Shown: positions 19,443-31,666, counted from the stretch's first letter. The stretch is DNA of 64,000 nt from Hahella sp. HN01 (GCF_018986435.1 NZ_JAHMIN010000001.1:279141-343140); one strand, 5' to 3'. Program-made: numbers and translations. The notes: generated by a model from the sequence alone, not told the origin.

Positions 19443-19524
19443 GTCGCAATCTCCCCAACAGTCCGGAAAGGTATTTATCTACAAACACAGAAAGCTACCA
19501 TAAAACATGGCGAAAACAAGTGGT

Positions 19525-19543
19525 CAACTCCGTTAAAGAGTTG
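19525..19543 (-). other. Hairpin between mreB and mreC
   Basis: CAACTC (19525-19530) and GAGTTG (19538-19543) form a six-pair hairpin directly after the mreB stop, in the 101-base gap before mreC. It has no T-run, so it is more likely a 3' mRNA stabiliser or partial attenuator than a full terminator. A role in keeping MreB more abundant than MreC/MreD is inference. Confidence 0.35.
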
Positions 19544-20912
<1,369 letters not shown>

Positions 20913-21200
20913 GTGACTATCCAGTCGAAACAGTTGGAGACCATCGCCAAGCTAGCGAGATTGGAAACGCCCGGCGACCAAGTGGCGAAACTGACCCGCG
21001 ATCTGGGACAGATTCTGGACTTCGTCGAACAGATGCAGAAAGTGGACACCAGCGCTGTAGAGCCTCTGTCCAACCCGCTGGAAATGACTCAGCGACTGCG
21101 TAAAGACGAAGTAACGGAAAGCAATCAGCGTGAAAAGTTTCAGGCCATCGCGCCAGCCACCGAAAATGGCTTGTATCTGGTTCCCAAAGTCATCGATTAA
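20913..21200 (+). CDS. gatC: GatC, Asp/Glu-tRNA amidotransferase subunit C
   Basis: Small subunit that holds GatA and GatB together in the amidotransferase converting Asp-tRNA(Asn) and/or Glu-tRNA(Gln) to the amidated forms. I chose the GTG at 20913, which follows AGGAG at seven bases and gives 95 residues, the family length (TIQSKQLETIAKLARLE start, FVEQMQKVDTSAVEPL middle). The overlapping ATG at 20911 is followed at once by TGA. The longer in-frame extension upstream to 20808 is unlike the family. Confidence 0.93.
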   Translation: MTIQSKQLETIAKLARLETPGDQVAKLTRDLGQILDFVEQMQKVDTSAVEPLSNPLEMTQRLRKDEVTESNQREKFQAIAPATENGLYLVPKVID

Positions 21201-21274
21201 AACGACTGGAACGCCCGCCTCCCCAAGAACTTATTGCGAACGCCGTGCCGGCTATAGAAAAGTAAGAGATACGC

Positions 21275-22729
21275 ATGTTGCCACATACTATTAGCGAGAT
21301 CATAAGCGGACTCCGGGATAAGCAGTTTTCATCCCGTGAAATCACCCAGGATTACCTGACCAGAATCAAACGCCTCAATCCAGAATTGAATTGCTTCATC
21401 ACCATTACTGAAGATCTGGCTCTCTCTCAGGCGGAACAAGCCGACGCTCGCCGCAATGCAGGAGAAGCCTCTATTCTGAATGGCGTACCTCTCGCGCACA
21501 AAGACGTCTTCTGCACAGAAGGCGTGACGACGACATGCGGCTCCAGAATGCTGGAAAAGTTTGTTCCGCCTTACGAGTCCACTGTCACCCGCAAGTTTAT
21601 GGAGGCAGGCGCTGTCACATTGGGCAAGACCAACATGGACGAGTTCGCCATGGGCTCATCCAATGAGAACAGCTACTTTGGCCCGGTACGCAACCCTTGG
21701 GACACAGAGCGCGCTCCCGGCGGCTCTTCAGGCGGCTCCGCAGCAGCGGTTGCGGCCGGACTTTGCGCGGCGGCAACCGGTACGGACACAGGCGGATCGA
21801 TTCGTCAGCCTGCCGCATTTTGCGGCCTGACCGGACTCAAGCCAACTTACGGACGCGTATCTCGCCTAGGCATGGTGGCTTTCGCATCGAGCCTGGATCA
21901 GGGCGGTCCTTTCGCCCGCACGGCGGAAGATGCGGCGCTGCTAATGAACGTCATGGCCGGACACGACCCCATGGACTCCACCAGCGCCCAGAACCCCACT
22001 GAAGATTACACTTCAGCGCTGGCGCAACCGCTGACTGGCTTCACTATCGGCTTGCCAAAAGAATACTTCAGCAGCCAGCTCAACGCCGAGCTTGAAAAAG
22101 CGTTGCAGGAAGCAATAAAAGTGTATGAGTCGCTGGGCGCTTCCTTTAAAGAGGTCTCCCTGCCCCATACAGAGCTGTCCGTACCCGCTTACTACGTTAT
22201 CGCCCCCGCGGAGTGCTCGACCAACCTGTCGCGCTTCGACGGCGTTCGCTACGGCCATCGCTGCGAGAACCCCAAAGACCTCGAAGACCTGTATCAACGT
22301 TCTCGATCCGAAGGTTTCGGGGACGAAGTAAAGCGCCGCATTTTAATCGGAACCTATGCACTGTCTGCAGGCTACTACGACGCCTATTATCGACAGGCGC
22401 AAAAAATCCGCCGCCTGATCAAAAACGATTTCGTGTCCACGCTGAACGAAGTCGACGCGTTGTTATGCCCAACCACACCCGATGTCGCCTTCAAACTGGG
22501 CGAGAAAACGTCAGACCCCGTACAGATGTATCTTGAGGACATCTTTACTATCCCCGCCAGCTTGGCTGGTCTGCCTGCGCTTGGATTGCCTTGCGGCTTC
22601 AAGGGCGGCCTGCCTGTTGGAATGCAGTTGATCGGCAACTACTTTACTGAAGCCCGGTTATTGAACCTGGGCCATCAATATCAGTTGAACACTGACTGGC
22701 ATAAACGCAGTCCGGCCCTGGGCGAATAA
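21275..22729 (+). CDS. gatA: GatA, Asp/Glu-tRNA amidotransferase glutaminase subunit
   Basis: Amidase-signature subunit that releases ammonia from glutamine and channels it to GatB. The 484 residues show the Ser-cisSer-Lys triad context: the lysine in [12 protein letters not shown] and the serines in [13 protein letters not shown] and [12 protein letters not shown]. The gene lies 74 bases after gatC and 52 bases before gatB. A complete gatCAB operon implies that this organism makes Asn-tRNA and/or Gln-tRNA partly by transamidation. Confidence 0.97.
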   Translation: MLPHTISEIISGLRDKQFSSREITQDYLTRIKRLNPELNCFITITEDLALSQAEQADARRNAGEASILNGVPLAHKDVFCTEGVTTTCGSRMLEKFVPPYESTVTRKFMEAGAVTLGKTNMDEFAMGSSNENSYFGPVRNPWDTERAPGGSSGGSAAAVAAGLCAAATGTDTGGSIRQPAAFCGLTGLKPTYGRVSRLGMVAFASSLDQGGPFARTAEDAALLMNVMAGHDPMDSTSAQNPTEDYTSALAQPLTGFTIGLPKEYFSSQLNAELEKALQEAIKVYESLGASFKEVSLPHTELSVPAYYVIAPAECSTNLSRFDGVRYGHRCENPKDLEDLYQRSRSEGFGDEVKRRILIGTYALSAGYYDAYYRQAQKIRRLIKNDFVSTLNEVDALLCPTTPDVAFKLGEKTSDPVQMYLEDIFTIPASLAGLPALGLPCGFKGGLPVGMQLIGNYFTEARLLNLGHQYQLNTDWHKRSPALGE

Positions 22730-22781
22730 GCCCACCCGCACTACATAAAGATTACGCAACCATTAGCGAAGAGGTCAAATC

Positions 22782-24224
22782 ATGGAATGGGAAGCGGTTA
22801 TCGGGCTGGAAGTTCATGTTCAGCTCGCCACCAAATCCAAAATATTCTCCGGCGCAGCCACTACCTTTGGCGCAGAGCCAAACACTCAGGCTTGCGCTGT
22901 AGATCTGGCCATGCCTGGCATGTTGCCAGTCATGAACGAAGAAGCAGTGCGTATGGCGGTGATGTTCGGCCTGGCCATCGGCGCCGAAATCAACACACGC
23001 TCGGTCTTCGACCGCAAAAACTATTTCTACCCTGATCTGCCCAAGGGTTATCAAATCAGCCAGCTGGATCACCCTACCGTCAAGCAAGGCAAACTGGACA
23101 TCCAGCTTGAAAATGGCGAGAAGAAGACAATTAATATCACTCGCGCCCACTTGGAAGAAGACGCCGGAAAAAGTCTGCATGAAGATTTTCATGGCATGAC
23201 AGGCATCGACTTGAACCGCGCCGGTACGCCCCTGCTGGAAATTGTGTCCGAGCCGGAACTGCGCAGCGCCAAAGAAGCCGTCGCGTACTTGAAGAAGCTG
23301 CACTCTATCGTTACCTACCTGGGCATCTCCGACGGCGACATGTCCCAAGGGTCCATGCGCTGCGACTGCAACGTTTCCGTTCGCCCGAAAGGTCAGAAAG
23401 AGTTTGGCGTTCGCACCGAAATCAAAAACGTCAACTCCTTCCGTTTTGTCGAAAAGGCTATTCAAGGTGAAATTGAAAGGCAAATCGACTTAATAGAAGG
23501 CGGCCTTAAAGTCGAGCAAGAAACACGTCTATATGACGCCGACGATGACGACACCCGCCCCATGCGCAGCAAAGAATTCGCCAACGATTACCGTTACTTC
23601 CCCGACCCGGATCTGCTGCCGATTGAAATAGACGACGCCTATATTGAAGCGATCCGCAGCAAGCTTCCAGAGCTACCGGAACAAAAGCTGGCCCGCTTCT
23701 GTTCAGAGTACGGTTTGTCTGATTACGACGCTGGTGTGCTCGTCAGCTCCCGCGCGCAAGCGGACTACTTTGAAGTCGCAACAAGAATCGTCGGCGACGC
23801 CAAGCTGACAGCCAACTGGGTGATGGGAGAGCTAGCCAAACGCCTGAACCAGAATTCTCTGGATATATCTCAATCTCCCGTCCCGGCTGAAGGGCTTGGC
23901 AAGCTGCTGCTGCGCTTGAAAGACAACACTATCAACGGCAAAGCAGCTAAGGATGTGCTCGAGGCCATGTGGAATGGCGAAGGTGAGGCTGATGAGATTA
24001 TTGAGAAGAAAGGCCTAAAGCAAGTTTCCGACACGGGCGCCATTGAAGCTATTGTTGATGAGGTCTTGGCGAATAACGCGGCTCAAGTCGAACAATATAA
24101 AGCCGCAGATGAAGCTAAACGCGGAAAATTGATCAGCTTCCTTGTCGGTCAGGCCATAAAAGCCTCCAAAGGCAAGGCCAACCCACAGCAAGTGAAGGCA
24201 ATACTCGCCCAAAAGCTGAGCTAA
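22782..24224 (+). CDS. gatB: GatB, Asp/Glu-tRNA amidotransferase subunit B
   Basis: Kinase/transamidase subunit that activates the misacylated aminoacyl-tRNA with ATP and amidates it. The 480 residues begin [20 protein letters not shown], contain the [20 protein letters not shown] core and end with the helical YqeY-like tail (about 330-480, [14 protein letters not shown]) that binds tRNA. It is the last gene of gatCAB and is followed within seven bases by a strong terminator shared with rimO. Confidence 0.97.
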   Translation: MEWEAVIGLEVHVQLATKSKIFSGAATTFGAEPNTQACAVDLAMPGMLPVMNEEAVRMAVMFGLAIGAEINTRSVFDRKNYFYPDLPKGYQISQLDHPTVKQGKLDIQLENGEKKTINITRAHLEEDAGKSLHEDFHGMTGIDLNRAGTPLLEIVSEPELRSAKEAVAYLKKLHSIVTYLGISDGDMSQGSMRCDCNVSVRPKGQKEFGVRTEIKNVNSFRFVEKAIQGEIERQIDLIEGGLKVEQETRLYDADDDDTRPMRSKEFANDYRYFPDPDLLPIEIDDAYIEAIRSKLPELPEQKLARFCSEYGLSDYDAGVLVSSRAQADYFEVATRIVGDAKLTANWVMGELAKRLNQNSLDISQSPVPAEGLGKLLLRLKDNTINGKAAKDVLEAMWNGEGEADEIIEKKGLKQVSDTGAIEAIVDEVLANNAAQVEQYKAADEAKRGKLISFLVGQAIKASKGKANPQQVKAILAQKLS

Positions 24225-24230
24225 CCCCCA

Positions 24231-24258
24231 AAAAAAGAGCCCTAAACGGGCTCTTTTT
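24231..24258. terminator. Bidirectional terminator between gatB and rimO
   Basis: GAGCCC-TAAAC-GGGCTC (24237-24253) flanked by an A-run and a T-run works in both directions: it ends gatCAB on plus and rimO on minus. Confidence 0.85.
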
Positions 24259-24279
24259 CATACTGGCTGCATGCGCTAG

Positions 24280-25599
24280 TTATACTGGACGCCCCCATAA
24301 GTCATACTCATCCGCATCCTCTATCTCCACCGTAACCAGATCGCCCGGCTTCAGATGAGTTTGGTTGTCTAAAAACACTTGTCCGTCAATTTCCGGCGCA
24401 TCCGCTTTGGAACGACAAACCGCTCCTTCTTCCACCACCTCATCCACGATCACGTCCATACGCTTGCCGATTTTCGCCTGCAAACGACTGGCGCTGATAC
24501 GCTGCTGCACTTCCATAAAGCGCTCCCAGCGCTCTTGTTTGACCGCTTCTTCAACAGGATCAGGCAGCTCGTTCGCCGTCGCGCCTTCCACCGGAGAGTA
24601 TTTGAAGCACCCAACACGATCCAACTGCGCCTCTTCAAGAAAGTCGAGCAGTGCCTGAAAGTCTTCTTCGGTTTCTCCGGGAAAGCCGACTATAAAGGTG
24701 GAACGCAGGGTGATATCCGGACACTGCTCACGCCATTTGCCAATTCTGTGCAGCACTTTCTCTGCATGGGCTGGACGACGCATATTTTTCAACACAGCAG
24801 GAGAGGCGTGCTGAAAAGGAATATCCAGATAAGGAAGAATTTTGCCCTCCGCCATCATCGGAATAACGTCATCGACATGAGGGTAAGGATAAACGTAGTG
24901 CAGTCGCACCCAAACGCCCATGCGCCCGAGCTCATCACAAAGCTCCTTCATACGCGTCTTAACCGGACGCCCTTCCCAGAAGCCGGTACGGTATTTGGTG
25001 TCTACCCCGTAAGCACTGGTGTCCTGAGAGATCACCAACAACTCTTTGACGCCGTTTTTCACTAGACGTTGCGCCTCGCCCAGCACATCACCGATAGGAC
25101 GGCTCACCAAATCACCGCGGAAGGACGGAATTATGCAAAACGTACAACGGTGGTTACAGCCTTCAGATATCTTCAGATAGGCATAATGCTTGGGCGTGAG
25201 CTTAACCCCAGTATCGGGCACAAGGTTGAGGAAGGGGTTGTATTCAGGCTTCGGAGCCACTTGATGCACTTGGTTCATCACTTCCGAATAAGCGTGCGGG
25301 CCGCTTACCGCCAGCACCTTTGGATGCACTTCGCGGATCACATCTTCTTTGGCGCCAAGACACCCGGTCACGATAACTTTGCCGTTCTCACGCAACGCTT
25401 CGCCAATGGCGTCCAGGGACTCTTGCACAGCACTGTCGATGAAGCCGCAGGTGTTCACCAAAACGACATCCGCATCTTCATAGCTGGCCGATATCTCGTA
25501 CCCCTCCGTACGCAGTTGCGTCAGAATACGCTCCGAGTCTACTGTGTTTTTGGGGCAGCCAAGGCTGACGAAACCCACTTTGCCGCTAGAAGAGGACAT
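24280..25599 (-). CDS. rimO: RimO, ribosomal protein S12 methylthiotransferase
   Basis: Radical-SAM enzyme that adds a methylthio group to Asp88 of ribosomal protein S12. The 439 residues have the N-terminal UPF0004 domain with its cluster cysteines (SLGCPKN, VNTCGF, VTGCLG), the radical-SAM motif [17 protein letters not shown] and a C-terminal TRAM domain. The PSFRGD context after the motif and a shorter TRAM separate it from MiaB, which is encoded at 32233. It is divergent from the PilZ gene. Confidence 0.95.
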   Translation of the reverse strand: MSSSSGKVGFVSLGCPKNTVDSERILTQLRTEGYEISASYEDADVVLVNTCGFIDSAVQESLDAIGEALRENGKVIVTGCLGAKEDVIREVHPKVLAVSGPHAYSEVMNQVHQVAPKPEYNPFLNLVPDTGVKLTPKHYAYLKISEGCNHRCTFCIIPSFRGDLVSRPIGDVLGEAQRLVKNGVKELLVISQDTSAYGVDTKYRTGFWEGRPVKTRMKELCDELGRMGVWVRLHYVYPYPHVDDVIPMMAEGKILPYLDIPFQHASPAVLKNMRRPAHAEKVLHRIGKWREQCPDITLRSTFIVGFPGETEEDFQALLDFLEEAQLDRVGCFKYSPVEGATANELPDPVEEAVKQERWERFMEVQQRISASRLQAKIGKRMDVIVDEVVEEGAVCRSKADAPEIDGQVFLDNQTHLKPGDLVTVEIEDADEYDLWGRPV

Positions 25600-25836
25600 C
25601 TACCATCACCTGTCTATTCAGAAAAAGGCCGCCATTCTACCTAAGCTCAGCTCGAGAAAATAGATCAAATATCGCTCAAACTTCGACCAGCAACATAGAT
25701 TACACTCCGTAACAAAATACCCACACTGTTACAAAAAAGTCGTGCTCTCTATGCCAAAAAGATTAATTTTAAATCAAATTCAATTTGGTACACTTAGCCT
25801 TCCATGTTGAATGTTAGTATCATTACTTAACCGACT

Positions 25837-26241
25837 ATGATTCAAAGCAGTCCAACCGTCATGCAAAGAAATCTGAGGCATCATCTGCGCATTCCAACGG
25901 ATTTCGTCGCTCATATCACCACACGCGACCAACGGGAATGCGACGCGGCCATCAACAACATTTCCAGAACGGGCCTCATGCTTGAGTGCGACCGCTGCAT
26001 TCTGGAGACGTTGACGCCAAACGCCTTAAACTTCGCGCCATTACGGCCAGTCTGCATCAATATTCGCTTCACTCTGCCTCTGGGCAAGAAAGATGTTGTT
26101 GAAGTAGAGACAGAGATGCTGGTCATTTACACTCGTCGACTGGCTCGCAACGCCTTCCACGTAGGCCTACAATTCAAAGAATTGACGCCAGAGCAAACCC
26201 ACCAACTTGAGCAGTATATCGCCGAGAATAAGCTGCGTTAG
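25837..26241 (+). CDS. PilZ-domain protein, putative c-di-GMP receptor
   Basis: Single-domain PilZ protein of 134 residues. The c-di-GMP-binding signature is present: an arginine motif RHHLRI near residue 13 followed by NNISRTGLMLE near residue 46, matching RxxxR and (D/N)xSxxG. The rest is the six-stranded barrel and a C-terminal helix (TPEQTHQLEQYIAENKLR). No effector domain is attached, so its target is unknown. The start could also be the ATG at 25861. The gap upstream carries an inverted repeat GTAACA-N12-TGTTAC (25709-25732) and the short palindrome CAAATT-C-AATTTG (25775-25787). Confidence 0.85.
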   Translation: MIQSSPTVMQRNLRHHLRIPTDFVAHITTRDQRECDAAINNISRTGLMLECDRCILETLTPNALNFAPLRPVCINIRFTLPLGKKDVVEVETEMLVIYTRRLARNAFHVGLQFKELTPEQTHQLEQYIAENKLR

Positions 26242-26544
26242 AAAATCGCCGCCGGATTTTCCAGGTTTTCATCTCAAGCTTTCTATTTGCGGCCTACGGC
26301 CCAAACAGGATGGAACCCCGGAAAATTCGCCAGAAACAGCCCGCTACAAGCAGCGCCGCTTAACTGCGTATATCAGAAGCTACTAAAAGGCCATAGAAAA
26401 CTATATCCTCATAATAAAGTCTTCTAAAAGCCATTCTTCTTATAATCACCGAGTGTTTGGTATAGTAAGTGTAGTTTTTTAACCCAATCATCCTCGGACA
26501 TCAGCCTTACCGGAGACCCCTTACTAAGGAGTGCAGTTGAAAAA
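26242..26544 (+). promoter_or_regulatory. Intergenic region upstream of cysDN
   Basis: A 303-base gap without a convincing gene. The AT-rich right half has TATAAT at 26441-26446 and TATAGT at 26461-26466, neither with a good -35, as is common for activator-dependent promoters. Control by CysB is expected for cysD from established sulfur regulation, but I cannot point to a defined CysB site. AAGGAG lies 13 bases before the cysD ATG. Confidence 0.4.
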
Positions 26545-27453
26545 ATGACTGATTACAACCTCACCCATCTAAAACAGCTGGAAGCTGAAAGTATCCATAT
26601 AATCAGAGAAGTCGCCGCCGAGTTCGAGCGCCCCGTCATGCTCTACTCCATCGGAAAAGACTCTTCGGTGATGCTGCATTTGGCGCGCAAAGCCTTCTTT
26701 CCCGGCAAACCGCCCTTTCCTTTGATGCACGTGGACACGACCTGGAAGTTCAAGGATATGATCACTTTCCGTGATCAGCAGGCGGCGAAATTTGGACTGG
26801 ACTTGATCGTCCACATAAATGAAGAAGGCGTACGCCAGGGCATCGGCCCTTTCTCTCACGGCAGCGCCAAGCATACCGATGTCATGAAGACCGAGTCTTT
26901 GAAACAGGCTCTCAATAAATATAAGTTTGATGCAGCCTTCGGCGGCGCCCGTCGCGACGAGGAGAAATCTCGCGCGAAAGAGCGCGTCTACTCTTTCCGT
27001 GACTCCAACCACCGCTGGGACCCGAAAAATCAGCGCCCGGAGTTGTGGAACCTGTACAACGGAAAGATCAATAAAGGCGAGAGCATCCGGGTGTTTCCTC
27101 TGTCCAACTGGACCGAGCTGGACATCTGGCAATACATCTATCTGGAGAACATCGAGCTCGTCCCTCTTTACTTCTCCGCCAAGCGCCCAGTTGTCGAGCG
27201 CGACGGCACGATGATCATGGTGGACGATGACCGCATGCCTTTAAAGCCGGGCGAAACCCCGATGATAAAAGACGTGCGCTTCCGTACTCTGGGCTGCTAC
27301 CCGCTGACTGGAGCTATCGAATCTACGGCGACCACATTGCCGGAAATTATTCAGGAAATGCTGCTAACCACCAGCTCTGAGCGTCAAGGTCGCGTTATCG
27401 ACCACGACCAGGCTGGCTCGATGGAGCAAAAGAAACGCGAAGGCTACTTCTGA
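26545..27453 (+). CDS. cysD: CysD, sulfate adenylyltransferase small subunit
   Basis: Catalytic subunit of ATP sulfurylase, which makes adenosine 5'-phosphosulfate from sulfate and ATP in assimilatory sulfate reduction. The 302 residues carry the PP-loop [17 protein letters not shown] near residue 36 and the [14 protein letters not shown] motif. Length and sequence are typical. cysN follows after 65 bases and supplies the GTPase that drives the reaction. Confidence 0.96.
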   Translation: MTDYNLTHLKQLEAESIHIIREVAAEFERPVMLYSIGKDSSVMLHLARKAFFPGKPPFPLMHVDTTWKFKDMITFRDQQAAKFGLDLIVHINEEGVRQGIGPFSHGSAKHTDVMKTESLKQALNKYKFDAAFGGARRDEEKSRAKERVYSFRDSNHRWDPKNQRPELWNLYNGKINKGESIRVFPLSNWTELDIWQYIYLENIELVPLYFSAKRPVVERDGTMIMVDDDRMPLKPGETPMIKDVRFRTLGCYPLTGAIESTATTLPEIIQEMLLTTSSERQGRVIDHDQAGSMEQKKREGYF

Positions 27454-27518
27454 TCCATTTGGAGAAGAAGCGCCTTCAGGGAAGCATTCATTTAGCAGAA
27501 TTTAATTGAGTACGGTCC

Positions 27519-29174
27519 ATGTCACATCAATCAAACCTAATCAGCGAAGACATTCTCGAATATCTGAAGCAGCACGAACACAAAGAGCTGCTTCGTCTTT
27601 TAACCTGCGGCAGCGTTGACGACGGCAAAAGCACCCTGATCGGTCGATTGCTGCACGACTCCAAGATGATCTATGAAGATCAACTTGAAGCCATCAAGAA
27701 AGACAGCGCTAAATCCGGCAATGCGGGCGAAAAGCTCGATTTATCCCTGCTGGTGGACGGTCTTCAGGCGGAGCGCGAGCAAGGCATCACGATTGACGTC
27801 GCCTATCGCTATTTCTCCACCGCCAAGAGAAAGTTCATCATCGCCGACACTCCTGGCCATGAGCAATACACGCGCAATATGGCCACCGGCGCCTCCACTG
27901 CGCAACTGGCCATCATTCTGATCGACGCACGTCACGGCGTACTGAAACAGACCAAGCGCCACACCTTCATCGCTTCACTGCTGGGCATTCAGCACATTCT
28001 GGTGGCGGTGAACAAAATGGACCTGGTGGACTACAGCGAGGAGCGTTACGAAGAGATCAAGCAGGAGTATCTGAGTTTCGCTAAGGGCCTGACTCTACAC
28101 GACCTGAAGTTCGTACCGATTTCAGCGCTGGATGGCGACAACGTGGTCTCCAACTCACCGGCGATGCCCTGGTACAAAGACAAGCCGCTGATGGAAATCC
28201 TGGAGACAGTGGAAATCTCCCGCGACAAGAATCTGTCCGATTTCCGCATGCCCGTGCAGTACGTCAATCGTCCGAACCTGGACTTCCGCGGTTACAGCGG
28301 AACCGTGTCCTCGGGGATTATCCGCAAGGGCGATCCAGTCATGGCGCTGCCTTCCCGCAAAACCAGTACAGTCAAGTCCATCGTCACCTTCGAGGGCGAG
28401 CAGGAAGAAGCTTTCTCTGACCAGGCCGTGACGCTGACATTAGCCGACGAGATCGATATCAGCCGCGGCGACGTACTGGTTCGCCCAGACAATGTTCCCT
28501 GCGTATCCAACCGGATGCGGGCGCATATCGTCTGGATGAGCGAAGCGCCGCTACTACCTGGACGCCAATACTACATCAAGCAGGCTACGCATCTGGCGAC
28601 CGGTTCTGTCAGCCGCATCCATCATCAGATCGATGTTAATACACTGGAGAAGAGCGAAACCGATACGCTGCAGTTAAATGAAATCGGCTCCTGTGAAGTC
28701 ACGCTCAACCAGCCTTTGGTGTTTGACCCCTATTCACGCAACCGCACCACCGGCGCGTTTATCATCGTTGACCGATTGACTAACGTGACTATCGGCGCAG
28801 GCATGATCGAAAGCGCTGTAGACGATGCAGACATCGCTGCTTTCGCCCCCATTACTGACTCAGAACGTGAAGCCCGTAACGGCCACAAGCCTGGCCTGAT
28901 TAAAGTCGAAGGCGAATTGGCGGATAAACTGGCTTACGCACTGGAACGCAACTTGTTTGAACGCGGTAAGTCGGTAGTGGTTGTAGAGGAAACTCTGGCT
29001 GAAGCCACATTAACCGCTCTGCTGAAAGCCGGTCTGCTGGTCATCGCCACCCAAGGCGTTGAGTCATACGAAGGTGAAGTCGCCGCGACGGTAAGCGCGA
29101 CAGATGAGAAAGAGCTTTCAACACAGGTTAACCGTGTCATCGGTGAGCTGGTGGAAAAGCACTACTTCGTGTAA
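27519..29174 (+). CDS. cysN: CysN, sulfate adenylyltransferase GTPase subunit with a remnant APS-kinase-like tail
   Basis: GTPase of ATP sulfurylase, related to EF-Tu/EF-1alpha: P-loop [10 protein letters not shown] near residue 31, ADTPGHEQY near 110, NKMDLVD near 165, then two beta-barrel domains ending near residue 445. The protein is 551 residues, between plain CysN (about 475) and fused CysNC (about 630). The extra part from about 459 to 551 aligns by eye with APS kinase ([20 protein letters not shown], then [11 protein letters not shown]), but the P-loop that should precede it is missing. It is therefore probably not an active kinase, and a separate cysC is expected elsewhere. Confidence 0.93.
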   Translation: MSHQSNLISEDILEYLKQHEHKELLRLLTCGSVDDGKSTLIGRLLHDSKMIYEDQLEAIKKDSAKSGNAGEKLDLSLLVDGLQAEREQGITIDVAYRYFSTAKRKFIIADTPGHEQYTRNMATGASTAQLAIILIDARHGVLKQTKRHTFIASLLGIQHILVAVNKMDLVDYSEERYEEIKQEYLSFAKGLTLHDLKFVPISALDGDNVVSNSPAMPWYKDKPLMEILETVEISRDKNLSDFRMPVQYVNRPNLDFRGYSGTVSSGIIRKGDPVMALPSRKTSTVKSIVTFEGEQEEAFSDQAVTLTLADEIDISRGDVLVRPDNVPCVSNRMRAHIVWMSEAPLLPGRQYYIKQATHLATGSVSRIHHQIDVNTLEKSETDTLQLNEIGSCEVTLNQPLVFDPYSRNRTTGAFIIVDRLTNVTIGAGMIESAVDDADIAAFAPITDSEREARNGHKPGLIKVEGELADKLAYALERNLFERGKSVVVVEETLAEATLTALLKAGLLVIATQGVESYEGEVAATVSATDEKELSTQVNRVIGELVEKHYFV

Positions 29175-29195
29175 GGCTTTCTTAGTCTATTCAAA

Positions 29196-29230
29196 GGCTC
29201 CAGGGTGACTTTCGCCCTGGAGCCTTTTTT
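29196..29230. terminator. Terminator after cysN
   Basis: GGCTCCAGGG (29196-29205) pairs with CCCTGGAGCC (29215-29224) and is followed by six Ts, a strong Rho-independent terminator for cysDN. On the minus strand it lies just past the aminotransferase stop, but there the T-run is weak. Confidence 0.85.
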
Positions 29231-29238
29231 ATTTCCCG

Positions 29239-30363
29239 TTACTTCAATGCCTGCAAGCATTCGCCCAAAGCGCTAACCGCGCGATTTGCACATTCTATCG
29301 TAGCGTTATTTCCCATTAGCCCAATACGCCAGATTTTCCCTTGCAGCGGCCCAAGCCCAGCGCCAATCTCCATGCTGTAATCCGTCAGCAGCTTAGTGCG
29401 CACCGCCGCTTCATCAACACCTTCCGGCACTTTAATCGCATTCAGCATCGGCAGACGGTAAGGCTCTTCCACCAGGAAGGATAGCCCCAGCGACTCCACG
29501 CCTCTCACCAAGGCCTCATGCGCAGCCTTATGCCTCGCCCAGCGATTCTCCAGCCCTTCGTCCAAAACCAGGCGCAGCGCCTCATGAATAGCGTACAGAG
29601 TATTGACCGGCGCGGTGTGGTGGTACGCCCGCTGCCCGCCTTCAGCCCAGTAAGCCATCACCAGACTCATATCCAGAAACCAGCTCTGCACGGGCTTAGT
29701 GCGGGAGCGAATGCGCTCCGCCGCCGCTTCACTGAATGACACTGGCGCAATGCCTGGCACCGCAGAAAGACACTTTTGCGCGCCACTGTATATCGCGTCG
29801 GCTTTCCAGCCGTCTACATCCACCTCTATACCGCACCAGGAAGTAACCATATCGACGACGGACAACACGCCACGCTCATGCGCAAGACGACACAAGGTCT
29901 CAGCATCGGAACGAGCGCCAGTGGACGTTTCCGCATGCACAAACGCCAATAGCCGCACATTGGGGTGCTCGTTCAGAACCTCCTCAATACGCTGCGGATC
30001 AACTGGGCTACCCCACTCAAACTCAACAACAATCGGTACGCCTCCCGCACGAACGACGTTTTCCACCATACGTTTGCCGAACACGCCATTGATCGCGACA
30101 ATCGCCTGATCCCCCGGCTCCAGCAAATTAACCAGGCAGGTTTCCATACCAGCGGAGCCTGGCGCCGAAACAGGCATCGTCAATCTATTCTGCGCCTTGA
30201 ATGTCGCCTGCAACATCTGTTTGATCTGATCCATCATATTGATAAAGACAGGGTCCAGATGACCGATGGTCGGTTGCGACATCGCCGCAAGCACACTGGC
30301 GGGCGTGTTCGAAGGTCCGGGCCCCAGCAGTAACCGGTTGGGAATAGTAAAGCCTGTACTCAT
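29239..30363 (-). CDS. Class V aminotransferase (alanine-glyoxylate / serine-pyruvate type)
   Basis: PLP-dependent aminotransferase, 374 residues. The family hallmarks are the N-terminal LLLGPGPSNTPASVLAAM, the HAETSTGA segment near 143, the aspartate in VVDMVTSWCGIEVDVD and the PLP lysine Lys197 in SGAQKCLSAVPG. Relatives transaminate alanine, serine or related amino acids with glyoxylate or pyruvate; the real substrate here cannot be told. The usual AVTSLGG-type loop reads MVTSWCG, a modest departure. It stands alone, convergent with cysN and divergent from yejK. Confidence 0.85.
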   Translation of the reverse strand: MSTGFTIPNRLLLGPGPSNTPASVLAAMSQPTIGHLDPVFINMMDQIKQMLQATFKAQNRLTMPVSAPGSAGMETCLVNLLEPGDQAIVAINGVFGKRMVENVVRAGGVPIVVEFEWGSPVDPQRIEEVLNEHPNVRLLAFVHAETSTGARSDAETLCRLAHERGVLSVVDMVTSWCGIEVDVDGWKADAIYSGAQKCLSAVPGIAPVSFSEAAAERIRSRTKPVQSWFLDMSLVMAYWAEGGQRAYHHTAPVNTLYAIHEALRLVLDEGLENRWARHKAAHEALVRGVESLGLSFLVEEPYRLPMLNAIKVPEGVDEAAVRTKLLTDYSMEIGAGLGPLQGKIWRIGLMGNNATIECANRAVSALGECLQALK

Positions 30364-30565
30364 GCTTGGTTCCTTGAATCATTGTTATGGATAAAGGAAG
30401 TCTACAAGACAACGCAACATATCTCACGGTTGCTGAGTAAAACTCAGAATGCCCGCACAGCAGCCTTGCACTCTTTACTGGGGCGATTACAATCCGCCTT
30501 TAACTAGGACACGGCTTCGTCCGGCGTCTCTCCGCACACTCAGGCTCGATTAAGGCTTACCTACT

Positions 30566-31606
30566 ATGGCGATCAGCGAACTCAGCATTCAGGTACTGGA
30601 AAAATTCTCCGAAGACGACGCCAGCCAGACCCGAATTCCGCAACAACTGCCCAAGACAGGTGCGGACAATGAGGCTGTTTTTCATACTTTACGTCGATTG
30701 TTCGCAGCTAAGACAGGTAAGGCTTTTGGCCGTATCAACCTCCATGCGGAGGGTCAAAGTTTCGGTCCCAGGTTAAAAGATTGGTACGAAGGGAAAATGT
30801 CCTTCCAGCAGTTAACCGAAAAAGGCCTGGCCGATTTCAAAGAAAAACTGGACGTCATCCCCCTCACCACACAGAGCTATTTATTGTGGATTCACGACCA
30901 GCAGGGCGACGCCCGCACCCTTTATATTTTTGTCCTGGAAAGCAGCGTCACCAATGTCGTCACCAACGAATTGCAAATCGAGCCCATTGAGCACTTGGAC
31001 CCGCAAGCCATCACTTTCGCCCTGCGTATCGAGCTAGACCCACTTTTCGCCAGCAATCAGCCTGACTGCGCCACCGTCTATCTACAACGCAACCTGCGCA
31101 AGATAGGCGAAGCGGGCTGCCATAGTTTTGGTTTCGCCACCCATGTGGACACCGCCAAAGAAACTGAAGTGGTGTTGAGCGGCCTGGAGCGCTTCGCGGA
31201 GTCACTGGACCCGAAAAGCGCAGCCAAGCTGAAGAAAAAGGCGGTTGAGTTCTGCTCAGACCAGGAGAAACTGGGGGAAGCGGTACAAATTGAAGAATTG
31301 TCCATCGCTATGGATGAACAAAACCCCGACAAGTTCGCCCACTTTATGCGTGAAGCCATACCAGAAGCTCCAGCCGCGCTGCGCCCTGACAGCCGCAAGC
31401 TAAAACAGCTCGTCCGCTTTGCAGGCAGAGGCTCTGGCATGAGCTTGTCGTTCTCTTCCGAAGCAATCAATGAAAGCATTATTTACGACAGCGAGAAAGA
31501 CGCCCTCATTATCATGGAGATCCCCAAGTCTTTGAAAGCGCAGTTAAAACGCTATTTGAGCCCGCAAGATGAGCAAGAACAGAATCAGGACGACAACGCC
31601 GAATAA
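30566..31606 (+). CDS. yejK: YejK (NdpA), nucleoid-associated protein
   Basis: Nucleoid-associated protein of the 37-kDa NdpA family, found with the nucleoid in enterics but without a settled function. The 346-residue protein has the expected early motif ISELSIQVLEKF and the later helical regions (FAESLDPKSAAKLKKKAVEFCSDQ), with an acidic Gln/Glu/Asp-rich C-terminus. It is a single-gene unit followed by an imperfect hairpin and the convergent DUF1820 gene. Confidence 0.88.
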   Translation: MAISELSIQVLEKFSEDDASQTRIPQQLPKTGADNEAVFHTLRRLFAAKTGKAFGRINLHAEGQSFGPRLKDWYEGKMSFQQLTEKGLADFKEKLDVIPLTTQSYLLWIHDQQGDARTLYIFVLESSVTNVVTNELQIEPIEHLDPQAITFALRIELDPLFASNQPDCATVYLQRNLRKIGEAGCHSFGFATHVDTAKETEVVLSGLERFAESLDPKSAAKLKKKAVEFCSDQEKLGEAVQIEELSIAMDEQNPDKFAHFMREAIPEAPAALRPDSRKLKQLVRFAGRGSGMSLSFSSEAINESIIYDSEKDALIIMEIPKSLKAQLKRYLSPQDEQEQNQDDNAE

Positions 31607-31640
31607 GCCGGGGATCAATACGCAAGTTTAAGAAGATAGC

Positions 31641-31666
31641 GGCAGCGCCGGGAATACGGCGCCGCC
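31641..31666. terminator. GC-rich hairpin between yejK and the DUF1820 gene
   Basis: GGCAGCGCCG (31641-31650) and CGGCGCCGCC (31657-31666) pair at nine of ten positions around a six-base loop, midway between two convergent stops. There is no T-run on either strand, so termination by this hairpin alone is uncertain. Confidence 0.4.

Noticed and set aside
22752..23483. 243-codon open frame antisense to gatB
   Set aside because: gatB is certain on the plus strand; this frame is Phe/Val/Gly-rich nonsense typical of a shadow frame.
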